Shown: positions 21,366 to 32,075, numbered from the stretch's first letter. The stretch: DNA of 64,000 bases from Panopea generosa (GCA_029582155.1 CM055901.1:47985228-48049227), one strand, 5' to 3'. The notes: generated by a model not told the origin, from the letters alone. Translations and numbers: made by a program.

Positions 21366-22478
21366 AGTTACTAAGTGTTGAAAGGTAGTGTAGGTATATA
21401 AGTTACTTAGTGTTGAAAGGTAGTGTAGGTATATAAATTACTTACTGGTGAAAGGTAGTGTAGGTATATTAGTTACTTAGTGTTGAAAGGTAGTGTAGGT
21501 ATATAAGTTACTTTGGGTTGAAAGGTAGTGTAGGTATATAAGTTACTTAGTGGTGAAAGGGAGTGTAGGTATATAAGTTACTTAGTGGTGAAAGGGAGTG
21601 TAGGTATATAAGTTACTTAGTGGTGAAAGGGAGTGTAGGTATATAAGTTACTTAGTGTTGAAAGGTAGTGTAGGTATATAAGTTACTTTGGGTTGAAAGG
21701 TAGTGTAGGTATATAAGTTACTTAGTGTTGAAAGGGAGTGTAGGTATATAAGTTACTTAGTGTTGAAAGGGAGTGTAGGTATATAAGTTACTTAGTGTTG
21801 AAAGGTAGTGTAGGTATATAAGTTACTTTGGGTTGAAAGGTAGTGTAGGTATATAAGTTACTTAGTGTTGAAAGGGAGTGTAGATATATAAGTTACTTAG
21901 TGTTGAAGGGTAGTGTAGGTATATAAGTTACTAAGTGTTGAAAGGTAGTGTAGGTATATAAGTTACTTAGTGGTGAAAGGGAGTGTAGGTATATAAGTTA
22001 CTTAGTGTTGAAAGGTAGTGTAGGTATATAAGTTACTTAGTGTTGAAAGGGAGTGTAGGTATATAAGTTACTTAGTGTTGAAAGGGAGTGTAGGTATATA
22101 AGTTACTTAGTGTTGAAAGGTAGTGTAGGTATATAAGTTACTTAGTGTTGAAAGGTAGTGTAGGTATATAAGTTACTTAGTGGTGAAAGGGAGTGTAGGT
22201 ATATAAGTTACTTAGTGGTGAAAGGGAGTGTAGGTATATAAGTTACTTAGTGTTGAAAGGTAGTGTAGGTATATAAGTTACTTAGTGTTGAAAGGTAGTG
22301 TAGGTATATAAGTTACTTAGTGTTGAAAGGGAGTGTAGGTATATAAGTTACTTAGTGGTGAAAGGGAGTGTAGGTATATAAGTTACTTAGTGGTGAAAGG
22401 TAGTGTAGGTATATAAGTTACTTAGTGTTGAAAGGGAGTGTAGGTATATAAGTTACTTAGTGGTGAAAGGGAGTGTAC
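21366..22478 (+). repeat. 35-bp minisatellite array
   Basis: About 32 copies of 'agttacttagtgttgaaagg' + 'tagtgtaggtatata' at an exact 35-bp spacing. Two variable positions (tgttg/tggtg and tagtg/gagtg) plus a rarer 'ctttgggttg' form recur in blocks, for example a repeated run around 21600-21870, indicating multi-unit duplication. The array ends abruptly in a SINE. Confidence 0.95.
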
Positions 22479-22575
22479 CAACCATCACAGAGATTGTGGC
22501 CAGATGGGGATTAAAACTCACAATCTGGATTGATAGCCAGACGCGCTAGCAACTGAGCTTATTGGGCCCGGTTCA
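22479..22575 (-). mobile_element. tRNA-derived SINE head, reverse orientation
   Basis: The reverse complement contains AATAAGCTCAGTTGCTAGCG (A box), an anticodon-arm-like segment and GTGAGTTTTAATCCCCATCT (B-box region), a clear tRNA resemblance. It begins exactly where the 35-bp array stops. The downstream body is not recognised, so it may be a truncated head. Confidence 0.6.
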
Positions 22576-22747
22576 TATTATTGTTGAACTGAATTAATTT
22601 GAAAGACCCTAGGTGAAGGTAATTAGGCCATGTGTGTGCATGATATTTAATTTTTAGAATAGGTAATCCCATTTTCATTTTGCCCCTCAATTAAAAATCA
22701 TTTGAAATTCACATCTTAGTTAAAAATGATAATTAGATGTTTTCTAT
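22576..22747. other. Short unassigned spacer
   Basis: Nothing recognised. Confidence 0.4.
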
Positions 22748-23004
22748 TAATTTTTTTTATTTTTATTTTTTTTTCTGAATGGGGTTTAATGCCATTTTCA
22801 ACACATTTCAGGTTATACAACACATTTCAGGTTATATATGGCGTATCCAGTTTTATTGGTGGAGGAAGACCTCAGACTGAGTAGAACCACCGTCCTTTCA
22901 CAAGTAATTGGAAACTTTCTCACATAAAGTTTTTGGTGCGAGTGCTACTCGAACCTACGACCTTAGCGTTGAGAGGTAAGTGTGATGTTGAGATGGCACC
23001 TTAG
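22748..23004 (-). mobile_element. tRNA-derived SINE (family F), reverse orientation
   Basis: Read on the minus strand: a tRNA-like head with GGTGCCATCTC...AAGGTCGTAGGTTCGAGTAG, a body with 'gaaaggacggtggttctact', 'caatggcattaaaccccatt' type wording, and an A-rich tail (the T-rich run at 22748-22775 on the plus strand). Bodies of the same kind occur at 54838-54950 on the plus strand and in variant form at 53490-53660. This 'gttctac...ttaaacccc' SINE style is common in bivalve DNA. Confidence 0.7.
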
Positions 23005-23102
23005 TAATTTTTAATATATTTTATTTTATACATATATTTTAATTATATATTGTAATAATTTTTTCTGTCACACTGCTTTCAACATAAAATAATTTCATAC
23101 AA

Positions 23103-23792
23103 TTCAATTCCAGATGATGATATTTCATATATATTTGGCAATGATGTTGACTACCCGTCTGACAATTTTTCGACTCCAAGAAAATCTAAAGATGAAAATT
23201 ATAATCGTTTTGGTTTGTCACTAATTGAGTTATGTTGTATGTACGATGTTCATACTTTAAATGGCCGTCTATTTAGTGATTTGGATGGTAATTTTACATG
23301 TTTTGCCAACAATGGGGCAAGCATTGTTGACTATATGATAGCTTCATCCAGCTTATTTAAGTTTATTACTGATTTTAAAATTGAGGATAAGGATTACTCT
23401 TTACATTTCCCCCTTCATTGTCAGTTTTGTTTTAAATCTTGTTCATATAACCAGTCCCTTAATAATATTGATAGTTCAAATTTGCGGACTTGGCAAAAAT
23501 ATGAATGGAAAGAGGAGTTAAAAGATGATTTTTATGTTAAGTTTTGTGATAATTTCCATTCCTTTAATGAAATAATAAGTAACCGTAATGATCCTTCTCT
23601 CAGTTCATATATACCTGATTTTACTGATGTTTTTAAAAAGGCCGGTGATAATATGAAATTAAAGTCTAATTGTAAACAATACAGTTCAACCCAACCTTCC
23701 TGGTGGGATCATGATTGTAATTCTGCTAAAGTTGACAAATCACGAGCACTACGATATTTTAGAATTACAAATGATAGAAAAGACCTTATTAC
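23103..23792 (+). pseudogene. LINE 1 endonuclease (C-terminal part) and linker
   Basis: Translation from about 23105 runs into SLIELCCMYDVHTLNGR, GNFTCFANNGASIVDYMIAS and DKDYSLHFPLH. These match the second half of an APE-type endonuclease that nicks target DNA: the FT....SxxDYxx.S strand and the terminal SDH motif. Here the motif position reads SLH, so the catalytic Asp appears lost. The N-terminal half with the Asn and Glu residues is absent. The linker continues to RALRYFRITNDRKDL and is then broken by the hAT element; the frame at 23215-23943 ends with about 50 residues of transposon sequence. Confidence 0.85.
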
Positions 23793-24779
23793 CAGGCCTT
23801 CTAAAATTGCCGGTTTTTCGGTTTTTGGACCGATTTCTGAAGTTCAAAACCGGTTTTCGTTTCAAAGTTTAATAAAAAATCGGTCCAGATATTTTCAAAG
23901 TTCAATAAAAAATCGGTCCAGATATTTTCTATCGGTTGTATAAAATCTCATAAATTGCTCTTACCATGCCATACTGACCTGGGAAATACGCCTTGCGGCA
24001 ATATAATTTGACCCAATAAACCGTTTGTTTTGTCACCTGCTGTGCGAAATGATGTCAATTTCGACTAATCCATTGACAGTATTAGGGGAGTTTTTCGGAA
24101 GAGTCTATCGCTATGTAGCACGCCTTCGATGTGTGATCAGTGACCCATAGCGTTCTGTCGGTTCATCAAAAGACTGTGTTTGCGTTCGTATATTTCTTTG
24201 ATATACCGCTAGCCAAAGCTGGGACGGTCGGACCGAATATTGTTTGCGTCATTAAAATATTTGATAAAACGTGCGGTGTTACTTGTTTGTTTCATTTTTT
24301 AAAAAATATAATTTTAATTATAAAATTAATGACATTAATTAATGAAAGTAATAAAAGCCGGACCGATTTTGTTTTTGATGTGGGACAGGTTCTGAATGAT
24401 TTATTTTGGTGGTTGAACAGTTACATTGGTTTCCACGGTGATTATTTCACGCAGCTTCCGAAACTTGCAACACTTCCGGTTCGATCGAACATTTTTAATA
24501 TGATGAAAATTATTCAGTAAAGCGGAAACATAATGTCAGTCATTAAAATGTACACATTGTGATAAAGTATGTTTTAAATAATACACAAATAAACTTGAAA
24601 TCGTTTCCTATTAATAAATAAATGGAGAAATACACGATGCAGCTGACATGGTGGGTGGGGTATGCATACATGTAATGGCATAATGTAAGGCAATTTTAGA
24701 GATTTTTTATAAATAAGTGCGATTCTTACGGTAGTAAAAAACCTGGACCGATTTGCATTATGGAATTTTAGAAGGCCTG
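23793..24779 (+). mobile_element. hAT-like non-autonomous element, copy 2
   Basis: 987 bp with the same 16-bp termini as copy 1 (CAGGCCTTCTAAAATT at 23793-23808; AATTTTAGAAGGCCTG at 24764-24779). It is flanked by an exact 8-bp duplication CTTATTAC (23785-23792 and 24780-24787), again nTnnnnAn. It is inverted relative to copy 1 and similar along its length. It lies inside LINE 1 coding sequence, so it is younger than that LINE. A 126-codon frame within it (24140-24520) shows no transposase motif. Confidence 0.95.
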
Positions 24780-24787
24780 CTTATTAC

Positions 24788-25788
24788 ATATAAAACAAAA
24801 AGGAATCATTTTAAATCTATTTGTCTGAACAAAAAGGCTCTATTAGCTAAGAAAAAACGGAACGAATTAGTTAGTTCTTGAAAAAATTCTTAAGTGTTTT
24901 GAAAAACATTAAAAGGAAATTGTAATAAGCAAAATAATGATATTACAGAAAAAGTGGCACGATTATTTTAAAAGTTTATTTATTTCAAGAGAAAATGACG
25001 ATGATAAGCATAACGATAATATCTTTGAAAATACACATTACGATTCTAGCAGCCTAAACGAACCTATATATAATCAAGAAATAATCGATAGTATACGTCA
25101 TTTAAAATCTAACCGTTCTGGAGGCCCTGACGGAGTATGTATAGAAATGTATAAGTATACACTTAATGACATATTGCCGTTTTTAAATCAACTTTTTAAT
25201 GAAATATTTGATTCAGGTTCGTTTCCTGAAAATTGGAGCGAAAGCATTATAACACCATTACATAAAAAAGGTCCAGTAAATGACCCAAATAACTATCGAG
25301 GCATTTCACTTATCGATTCCCTATGTAAAATATTCTGTCAAATATTAAGTAATAAATTAACTAAATGGTGCGATACTTTTGATGTCATTGATGAGTCACA
25401 GGCAGGATTTAGGAAAAACTATACCACTATAGATAACATTTTTACTTTAATGGCTTTAGGACAAAAGTATCTTTCTAAGAGAAAAGGACATTTTTATTGT
25501 ATATTTGTTGATTTTGCTAAAGCATTTGATAGCATTCAACACCAAAAACTATGGAATGCTTTTACAAGAAAATGTGTCGATGGAAAGTTCTTAATAATTT
25601 TACAGTCTATGTATAGCAAATTAAAATCATGTGTTAAGGTTAATAATGGATTAACTGAGTTTTTCCCATGTAACATTGGAACCAGGCAAGGCTGTGTGGC
25701 CAGCCCCATAATCTTTTCTATGTTTATAAATGATTTATATCATTTCTACATTCTAAATGTGATCGTGGTATATTTGTTTCTGATGATA
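24788..25788 (+). pseudogene. LINE 1 linker and reverse transcriptase, motifs before the active-site loop
   Basis: After the hAT element the frame resumes with YKTKRNHFKSICLNKKALLA, meets stops near 24880-24925, then is open from 24937. It shows HLKSNRSGGPDGVCIEMYK, NYRGISLIDSLCKIF, ESQAGFRKNYTT, IFVDFAKAFDSIQ (with a catalytic Asp, about 25507) and GTRQGCVASPIIFSMFINDL. These are successive RT motifs of a target-primed reverse transcriptase. A one-base deletion near 25742-25752 shifts the frame shortly before the piggyBac-like insertion. Confidence 0.92.
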
Positions 25789-25792
25789 TTAA

Positions 25793-26461
25793 CCCTTTGC
25801 TCCATATAGGTTTTACCTTATCAGCTATCACAGGTCAATACAGTTGATCAGTATCTGATAATCAATACCCAATAGGTAACTGATAAGATTGCATGCACTA
25901 TCTCCATGCAGCTTATTGGAAAAATGTTCAAGTTTGACACCTCTGTTAATTAACTCCTTTTTACAGTGTGAAATACTGATTTTATAGTTATGGTGTAAAT
26001 GTGAAGTTTTTGGAGAATTAATTTCTCTTTCTGGTGATGTAATTTTTTTAAATATAGGACAGTTGGGTGTGAAGTAAGAAAAAAAAAAATGGCAAAAATA
26101 TATTTATTTATGGTAATATACCATATATATCTATGACTAATTCATGTAAATAAACAGTGTACAACTTAATAAATAAATTAACATTCATAACAACTCATTT
26201 ACATTATACAGAATCCAGTTACTGCCCCCCCCCCCCCCCCCTCTCCCTATTCATTTTTTTAATTATTATTACCACCCCTTTCCTGATTTATATTGGAAAA
26301 GTATTTTTCTAGCCTTATACCCCCACCCGACTTATTTACATTATGCAGAATCCAGAGTTTTAAAACTTTGTTTATAAAAAATAAATTTGAAAACATGTTT
26401 CCAACCAATCACCCCCATAAATCCATCCACTACACTACTAAATTTACAGCTGTCGAGTCCA

Positions 26462-26519
<58 letters not shown>

Positions 26520-27626
26520 CACCACCCCTGACCTCGCCACTTCCAATTTACTTTTTGTATTGTTCAAACTTGTAAAGACCATCCTTACTTGTCATACCAT
26601 CTTTATTTCCAACTGATTAGTCTAAAAGTTTTATTTATTCTGTTATTTATTTTGTTTCTACTGCATTCCAGTAGAAAGTGAGAATAAACAAATAGCGGAC
26701 AATTTGTAACGCGTTTGTTTTGCCTGTTTGAACCAGTTATTTATTGACAAAAATTGATAAATCGTTACTTATAAAAAGCTTCATAAAACACACCCTCAAA
26801 TCAGAATAATTGCTCATCCATTCACGAGTCTGATCCTCGTCTCCAGAGAGAGAGAGCTATCATCAGATGAATCAATATCAAAGTCAGAAAAATCACACTC
26901 GTCCAAGTCGCTTTCTAAAAGACGCCGAAAATCTTGAATATTTTGATAAAAAAAATTACAAAACACGGTCGCAATGAAAATTTTGATGTTCTAAAACGAA
27001 CTGGCCGATTGTTTTCATTCTCCTGGTATAATCAACTTGATCCTCTGTTCTCAGCGGGACACTTTTTAATTTTAGTTTTATTGAGATAACAATCAAAGGT
27101 TTATTACCGAAATATCACTGGCCACGTGTCATATACCACCTTCAAATATCCCAACCGACGACAGCTATCAGCTGTAAAAACAAACCAAATCTTCAAAGAT
27201 GCCGATTTTTTTATTTTGATTAGCGATGCATAAAGTAAAAACACGGTTATTTTTAGAAATATGACCTTGTTTCAACTAAATTGTTCCAGATCTCGCATAC
27301 AACTTTCGCGCGTGATCTATGGGAATGCCCTCGTTTCATTGGACGCTATTTATTGCGTTATTATTAATAGTAACCACATGGTTTTTTGGGGGGATCCACT
27401 TCCTGTAGAATTAATGTTTACAAAAAGAAAGGTCGGACATTTGTTTTGAGCGTTAATATGCAATAATTTTGAGTTTAAAAGCACACTGCGGGGAAATGCG
27501 GTATCATGGAGCAGTCGATAACTGCGGGGATTTGCGGTATTGAGGCGCACTGGATATATGCGGTCTTTTGCGGTATTGAGGCGCACTGGATAGGTGCGGT
27601 TTTTTGCGGTATTATGGAGCAAAGGG
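25793..27626 (-). mobile_element. piggyBac-like non-autonomous element in the LINE 1 RT
   Basis: Termini CCCTTTGCTCCAT (25793-25805) and ATGGAGCAAAGGG (27614-27626) are inverted repeats, flanked on both sides by TTAA (25789-25792 and 27627-27630). CCC/GGG ends plus a TTAA duplication are the hallmark of piggyBac. Length 1834 bp. The right end carries tandem subterminal repeats ('gcggtattgaggcgcactgg', 27500-27612) that could be transposase-binding sites. Internally there is a run of about 18 C (26225-26241), an A run of about 50 (26467-26517) and a transposase-like remnant on the minus strand. No intact transposase, so it needs one in trans. Confidence 0.93.
26836..26945 (-). pseudogene. Possible piggyBac transposase N-terminal remnant
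   Basis: Read on the minus strand from about 26940: FRRLLESDLDECDFSDFDID then SSDDSSLSLETRIR and a stop after about 35 codons. Ser/Asp-rich acidic N-termini are typical of piggyBac transposases, and the position inside a TTAA-flanked element makes this a reasonable leftover of its parent enzyme. The catalytic domain is deleted. Low sequence complexity limits confidence. Confidence 0.5.
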
Positions 27627-27630
27627 TTAA

Positions 27631-28853
27631 GGAGTTAGTAGCCTTAATGTTTGCTGATGATGTTTTAAGTTTCTCAGATACTGTTGTACATCTTCAAAGA
27701 CAAATTAATTATATTGAACAATTCTGTGCATCTGTTGATATGAAAATTAATCTCGATAAATCAAAAATTGTTGTTTTTAGAAATGGAGGCATCATCAAGC
27801 TTACAGAAAAGTGGACTTATTGTGGAGATACTATAGATGTTGTTAAATTTTATAAATATTTAGGTGTTTATTTCACGCCAAAATTGCTATGGTCAAAAAC
27901 GCAAGAAATGTTGGCATTGCAAAGTATTAAGTCTGTTGCCTGTATATTTAGATTTCAACGTAAATTTGGACATCTAAATTCAGTACATATGTTTAAAGTA
28001 TTTGATGCTATGGTCAAACCTATACTTTGTTATGGCTCTGAAATTTGGGGATACAAGTATGTTGAAAAAATTGAAAAAGTGCAAGTCAAATTCTGTAAAC
28101 AGTATTGTAATTTATCACAAAATACATCTGATATTCTAGCACTAGGAGAATGCGGAAGATTACCGTTATGTATAACTTATATTCCCAACTGTGTAAAATT
28201 TTGGCTAAGAATTATATGTATGGAAAACCATAGATACCCTAAACAATGTTATAAAATGCTTAAACAATTAGATGAAGCAGGCAGAAGAACTTGGGCTAGT
28301 CATATTAGAGAATTACTTTTTACATATGGATTTGGATATGCTTGGCTTGCCCAAGATGTTAGAAATGACATAAATTTTATTCAGTTATTTAAAACACGCA
28401 TTAAAGACTGCTATTTACAAAGATGGATCACAGGTCTAAACGATTCTCCTAAATCTCTGCATTATAAACATTTTATATCTCATCTGTATTCACATTGATT
28501 TATCATATATTTTAAGAAAAACGTCAAATTTTCGTTGTTAGACCCATACTTTAATGATCGATCGAAGAGTCTTTCGAAGACACTTATCAATAGATAAAAA
28601 TTTAAGATTCTGTCCTATATGTATGAAAAATAATATTTCTGTAGTCGAAGATGAGTTTCACTTCTTCTTTGAATGTAATGAGTATGAAAATTTTAGACAA
28701 ACTTTTTTCAAATCTAATTGGTTAAGAAATAGATCGCTTAACATGTATTACATAATTTTAAGCTTGAAAGATGAGAAAAGCATTGTCAGTATTGCTAGAT
28801 ATCTTTTAAATGCTTTTAAAAGAAGAAAAGAAATTCTAGATTTGCCGATTTAA
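27631..28853 (+). pseudogene. LINE 1 reverse transcriptase C-terminal half and Cys/His tail
   Basis: Resumes directly after the second TTAA with KELVALMFADDVLSFSDT; the FADD box (27650-27661) is the RT active site. It continues through the thumb (FYKYLGVYFTPKLLWSK, AMVKPILCYGSEIWGY) to 28498. After a stop and frame change, 28554-28853 gives FCPICMKNNISVVEDEFHFF then FECNEY, a CxxC...H....C tail. The continuous frame opening at 27506 begins with about 40 residues of piggyBac terminal sequence and is therefore chimeric, not a natural gene start. Confidence 0.9.
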
Positions 28854-29742
28854 AGAAATATTAACAAGAGTAAACTACTGTATTATTAATTAGACAGTAT
28901 TTAAATAGTTTCACTTTATTTTGAATGTAAATATTCATGATATGATTTAATAGTCTTGTTCATTATAGTTTTAATATTGGATTTATATATAGCTACATTT
29001 ATTTCAAATCATATATCTTCAAAAATATATGTTACATCTGTTACTTTATAACACTTTTGAAATGTTTAAACCTGAAATGATCCAATACAAATGTTATTAT
29101 TTTTGAATTTATATGGCATGTTATTAGCTTATATTCACTTGAATATGTGAATTCTGTAATATTGACTTGTATAAATGTATAATATTCAATTTGTGTCACT
29201 CTATATGATGATGTATTTACATGTTGTATTTTGGGCCGGAGGCCTATATTACTTAATAAAATATGTCTAGTATTTCCTAGACCAAAAGGAGTGCCCAGCC
29301 ACCCTATCTTTTTATTATTGGTGAATTATAAATGAAACTATATACGTCTTGTGTTTATCTATGCCAACTTTTACTTAGGACCCCATGACAAACATCCTAG
29401 CTAGCTGTGATGTGTTTTAATATTTATAATAAAAGATGCAGCTACCCAAAGTATGATCTGGATGTGAACAGAAACAAGAGAGCCTCACTAACCCTATAGC
29501 ACTCACTGTCTCAGTTTTGAGACCCAATGGAAAATAGTTTCCTTACAAAGTATCATTTCTCTTCAACTTTGTCAGTGGCACATGTTACTATATAAAATGA
29601 CATTTATGTTGTTGTATGGTGTTTAGCATCGTCACTTTCAACAATTTTTCAGTTATATTGCAATGGTGCCTACTTTAAACAGTATTCTAAGTGCTGCCAC
29701 ACTGGAATATCATGCTGCAGCAATGCATCTTTTCCTTGTATA
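28854..29742. other. LINE 1 3' UTR, then unassigned sequence
   Basis: 28854 to about 29275 is the AT-rich 3' untranslated end of LINE 1. From 29276 to 29742 nothing is recognised. Confidence 0.5.
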
Positions 29743-30733
29743 TGAGGGGGGATCAGAAAGTTGGTAGACTTTTGCCATAACTTTTTTATTTATCATTGTA
29801 TTCTAATAATTCTCAGGGAGCATGTGCCGTTATATATTTGCAGTAATTTTGCAAAAAAATGATAATTTTTCATCATTAATTTATATTCTATAGTAACTAT
29901 GGAAATGTTGATTTACATAGTCGGGGCAGTTTTTGCTTTTTTCCTACCTATTCAAACAAGCGTAGCGTTGCCAAAACGCTTTTAATTTCTAAATAAAAAA
30001 TACCATTGTGTGCTGTATTGAATGCTTGTTTACATCCTTTAAAAAAATGACACCAAATATGCGCATCATAAAATGACATCAATATTATGTTATGGTATGC
30101 CATTTTATTTGAAGCAAAATGACGTGGGGCACTTGAAAATGGATAAGCATGCGAAACTCCGCAGTTCCGTAAAGTTCTTCTCCATGTTAGGTAATACACC
30201 TGCTCATAGAGAGAAACAAAAGTTTATACGGTGAATCTAACGTTTTAAGGTCTCTAGTGTTTAAATTTCAAAAAATTAGTGTTTTTGAGATGGCCGGGAA
30301 TTAGTCATTAAAAAAGAGTAAATGGGAAGTCGATTTGAAGACATTGGAATCAAAGCATGTTTTACAGACTTTTGTGTCCAGTATACCATCCTTTAATTGT
30401 GTTAACATGTTCACTGAATGGTGTAAATGGTGGCAAAAACGTATAGACCATGGAGGAGAGTATTTTGAGAAGAAGTGTCTCAGTAAATTTGATACAAAAG
30501 CACCTGTTTGAAATATTGATGTGTTTTTTATTGAATACAACGTCATCATTTTGCCCCGACATATCTAACTGCTATGCTTTGAATAGTGCCTTATTTTCTT
30601 AATAGTTGACATATCATGCTAAAATTTTCAAAATATGTCCCATATACATTTATTTCAAATACAATAACACTATTGTGCATTGTATAATTGACATAAATAA
30701 GTTATGGCAAAAGTCTACGAACTTTCTGATCCC
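29743..30733 (+). mobile_element. mariner-like element, internally deleted
   Basis: Inverted termini about 35-40 bp long: left GGGATCAGAAAGTTGGTAGA + CTTTTGCCATAACTT (29749-29783), right the complement of GGGATCAGAAAGTTCGTAGA + CTTTTGCCATAACTT (30699-30733), each bounded by TA, the Tc1/mariner target. GGGG(G)TCAGAAAGTT-type ends are usual for mariner elements. Length is about 990 bp against 1.3 kb for a full mariner. Plus-strand remnants include a possible N-terminal MDKHAKLRSSVKFFS (about 30140) and a clear C-terminus near 30407-30478. Confidence 0.8.
30407..30478 (+). pseudogene. mariner transposase C-terminal remnant
   Basis: FTEWCKWWQKRIDHGGEYFE matches the conserved end of mariner transposases (F..W..R...CI...G.YFE pattern). 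The DD(D/E) catalytic core that should precede it is absent, and stops occur upstream, so this is a deletion remnant within the element at 29743-30733. Confidence 0.75.
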
Positions 30734-31093
30734 TAAACACTGCAGGTCATAAAATAGTACAAAACACAAAATAATGTTAAATTTCTATCACAGTGTATGA
30801 AACGAAATATAATAAATGTATTGTATATACTCTAAATAAACCAAATCTCAATAGTCTATTTGACACTTTAGAGTAAAAAAAAACACAACTAGAATCTACT
30901 TATGACTGCAAGTAACCTTCTTATTAAATTTTTTATATTCACCTTTTTTCGTTAATTAAAATAGATCTAGCAGATTATAATATAATAAGCTGTTGCCTCA
31001 ATCAAAATTCATTTTTCTGGTGAATATCCCATCATGTTCAACAGATCTGATGAAAAATTCATATTTGTATGATATTCATCAGGAAAAAATCTC
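30734..31093. other. Unassigned AT-rich sequence
   Basis: Nothing recognised. Confidence 0.4.
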
Positions 31094-31400
31094 TATGAAT
31101 ATAGTTCAGCTTCAGGAATTTTTCTGATCTGATTTAGCCACGAACTACCTGATCTACAGGTATCTTCCAATTATTCCTTAAGCAAATATTCATTCAAATT
31201 TTGTGACAAAATTCCAATATTTAAACATAAGAAATGTCAATTATCTTAGGGAACACTGTAGTAGTTAACAGAAAAAAAGGCAATTAGCGGAACTTAATTA
31301 AAACTCATCAGTCACTCTGCATGAATATAGCTCAGCTTCAAGATTTTTCTGATCTGATATTACCACAAACCATTTGATCTACAGGCATCTTCCATTATTC
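31094..31400 (+). repeat. ~225-bp direct repeat pair
   Basis: 'atgaatatagttcagcttca' with 'tttttctgatctgat...ctgatctacaggtatcttcca' at about 31096-31170 recurs as 'atgaatatagctcagcttca...' at about 31321-31395. The DNA between the two copies also recurs at 47885-48027. Confidence 0.7.
31180..31322 (+). repeat. Dispersed repeat, copy shared with 47885-48027
   Basis: 'gacaaaattccaatatttaa' + 'acataagaaatgtcaattat' and 'aaaactcatcagtcactctg' are identical in both copies, with small indels between. Same orientation, 16.7 kb apart, one on each side of the LINE 3/L1 stack. Confidence 0.85.
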
Positions 31401-31964
31401 ATGAGAAATCCCTAATCAGAAATAATGTTCAACTTGTTGTTCACTTAATCGTTGACAAAGGAGCATACAAGCTAAGAAAATTGGATATTATTGAGCTCTT
31501 TAACCGACAAATACAAATTTATGAAGTGGCAAAGATCAATAAAGAAAAATAGTGTATAAAAATCAAACTAGTGGAACCAAACTGTGAATGCTTTTTGGCT
31601 TGTAATAATTCAATTATGTATTATTATCGGATCACAGAACAGAAAATTGGCCTCAGCAGGCTTATCCAAAGAAGAAGACAAAGCTGTAAACTGTAATTTA
31701 GGTGATTTAGAAAGCAGTAACTGTGGTGCCTCTTAACAGAAGATGTGAAATCTGTTATTAAAGACTGAAATTGCTATTCTTTTCTGTTACGAGATTTCCA
31801 TGCAACTTAACAAAGGTTACATTCAGTTTTCAACCTAGCATCTAACATCATTTATAAATGTAATCAATCAGAAAGAAAATTAAAGTTGGAAGTTCAAATA
31901 TGCAGCCTGGCCAGTCTCCATGGTGATAGAAATGCAAAATTTCGTCTCATTTTCATTTATTTTT
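31401..31964. other. Unassigned sequence
   Basis: No recognised gene or repeat. Confidence 0.4.
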
Positions 31965-32075
31965 CCTCTCACCACTGATTCAAGTGGGAAAGTTATCAGT
32001 TAATTGTGGATATTGGTGTACTCCAGTACCATAAGGCATCCAAGGAAAATGGAAAGGAAGACCACAGATGTATTA
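31965..32075 (+). mobile_element. SINE family A, 5'-truncated copy
   Basis: 'cctctcaccactgattcaag', 'gttatcagttaattg', 'tgtactccagtacc' and 'catccaaggaaaatgg' parallel the body of the copy at 698-950. A tRNA head is not clearly present. Confidence 0.55.

Larger units (their letters stand above)
23103..29275 (+). mobile_element. LINE 1: 5'-truncated non-LTR retrotransposon with two nested DNA transposons
   Basis: The coding order is endonuclease C-terminus, linker, reverse transcriptase, Cys/His C-terminus, then an AT-rich 3' UTR ending with the small hairpin GGCCGGAGGCC (about 29234-29244) and 'ttacttaataaaata'. Two insertions split it: a hAT element (23793-24779) and a piggyBac-like element (25793-27626). 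Without the insertions and one copy of each target duplication the reading frame is continuous across both junctions. The domain order suits the CR1/Jockey group; the clade is not resolved by eye. Confidence 0.88.

Noticed and set aside
21366-22478. Regular repeat array as a CRISPR
   Set aside because: Units are contiguous 35-mers with no unique spacers and no cas genes, in a eukaryotic context.
24140-24520. 126-codon ORF inside the hAT-like element
   Set aside because: No transposase motif, and the other copy of the element does not keep a corresponding long frame.
26293-26616. 107-codon ORF with a poly-Lys run
   Set aside because: Created by the 50-base A run inside the piggyBac-like element.
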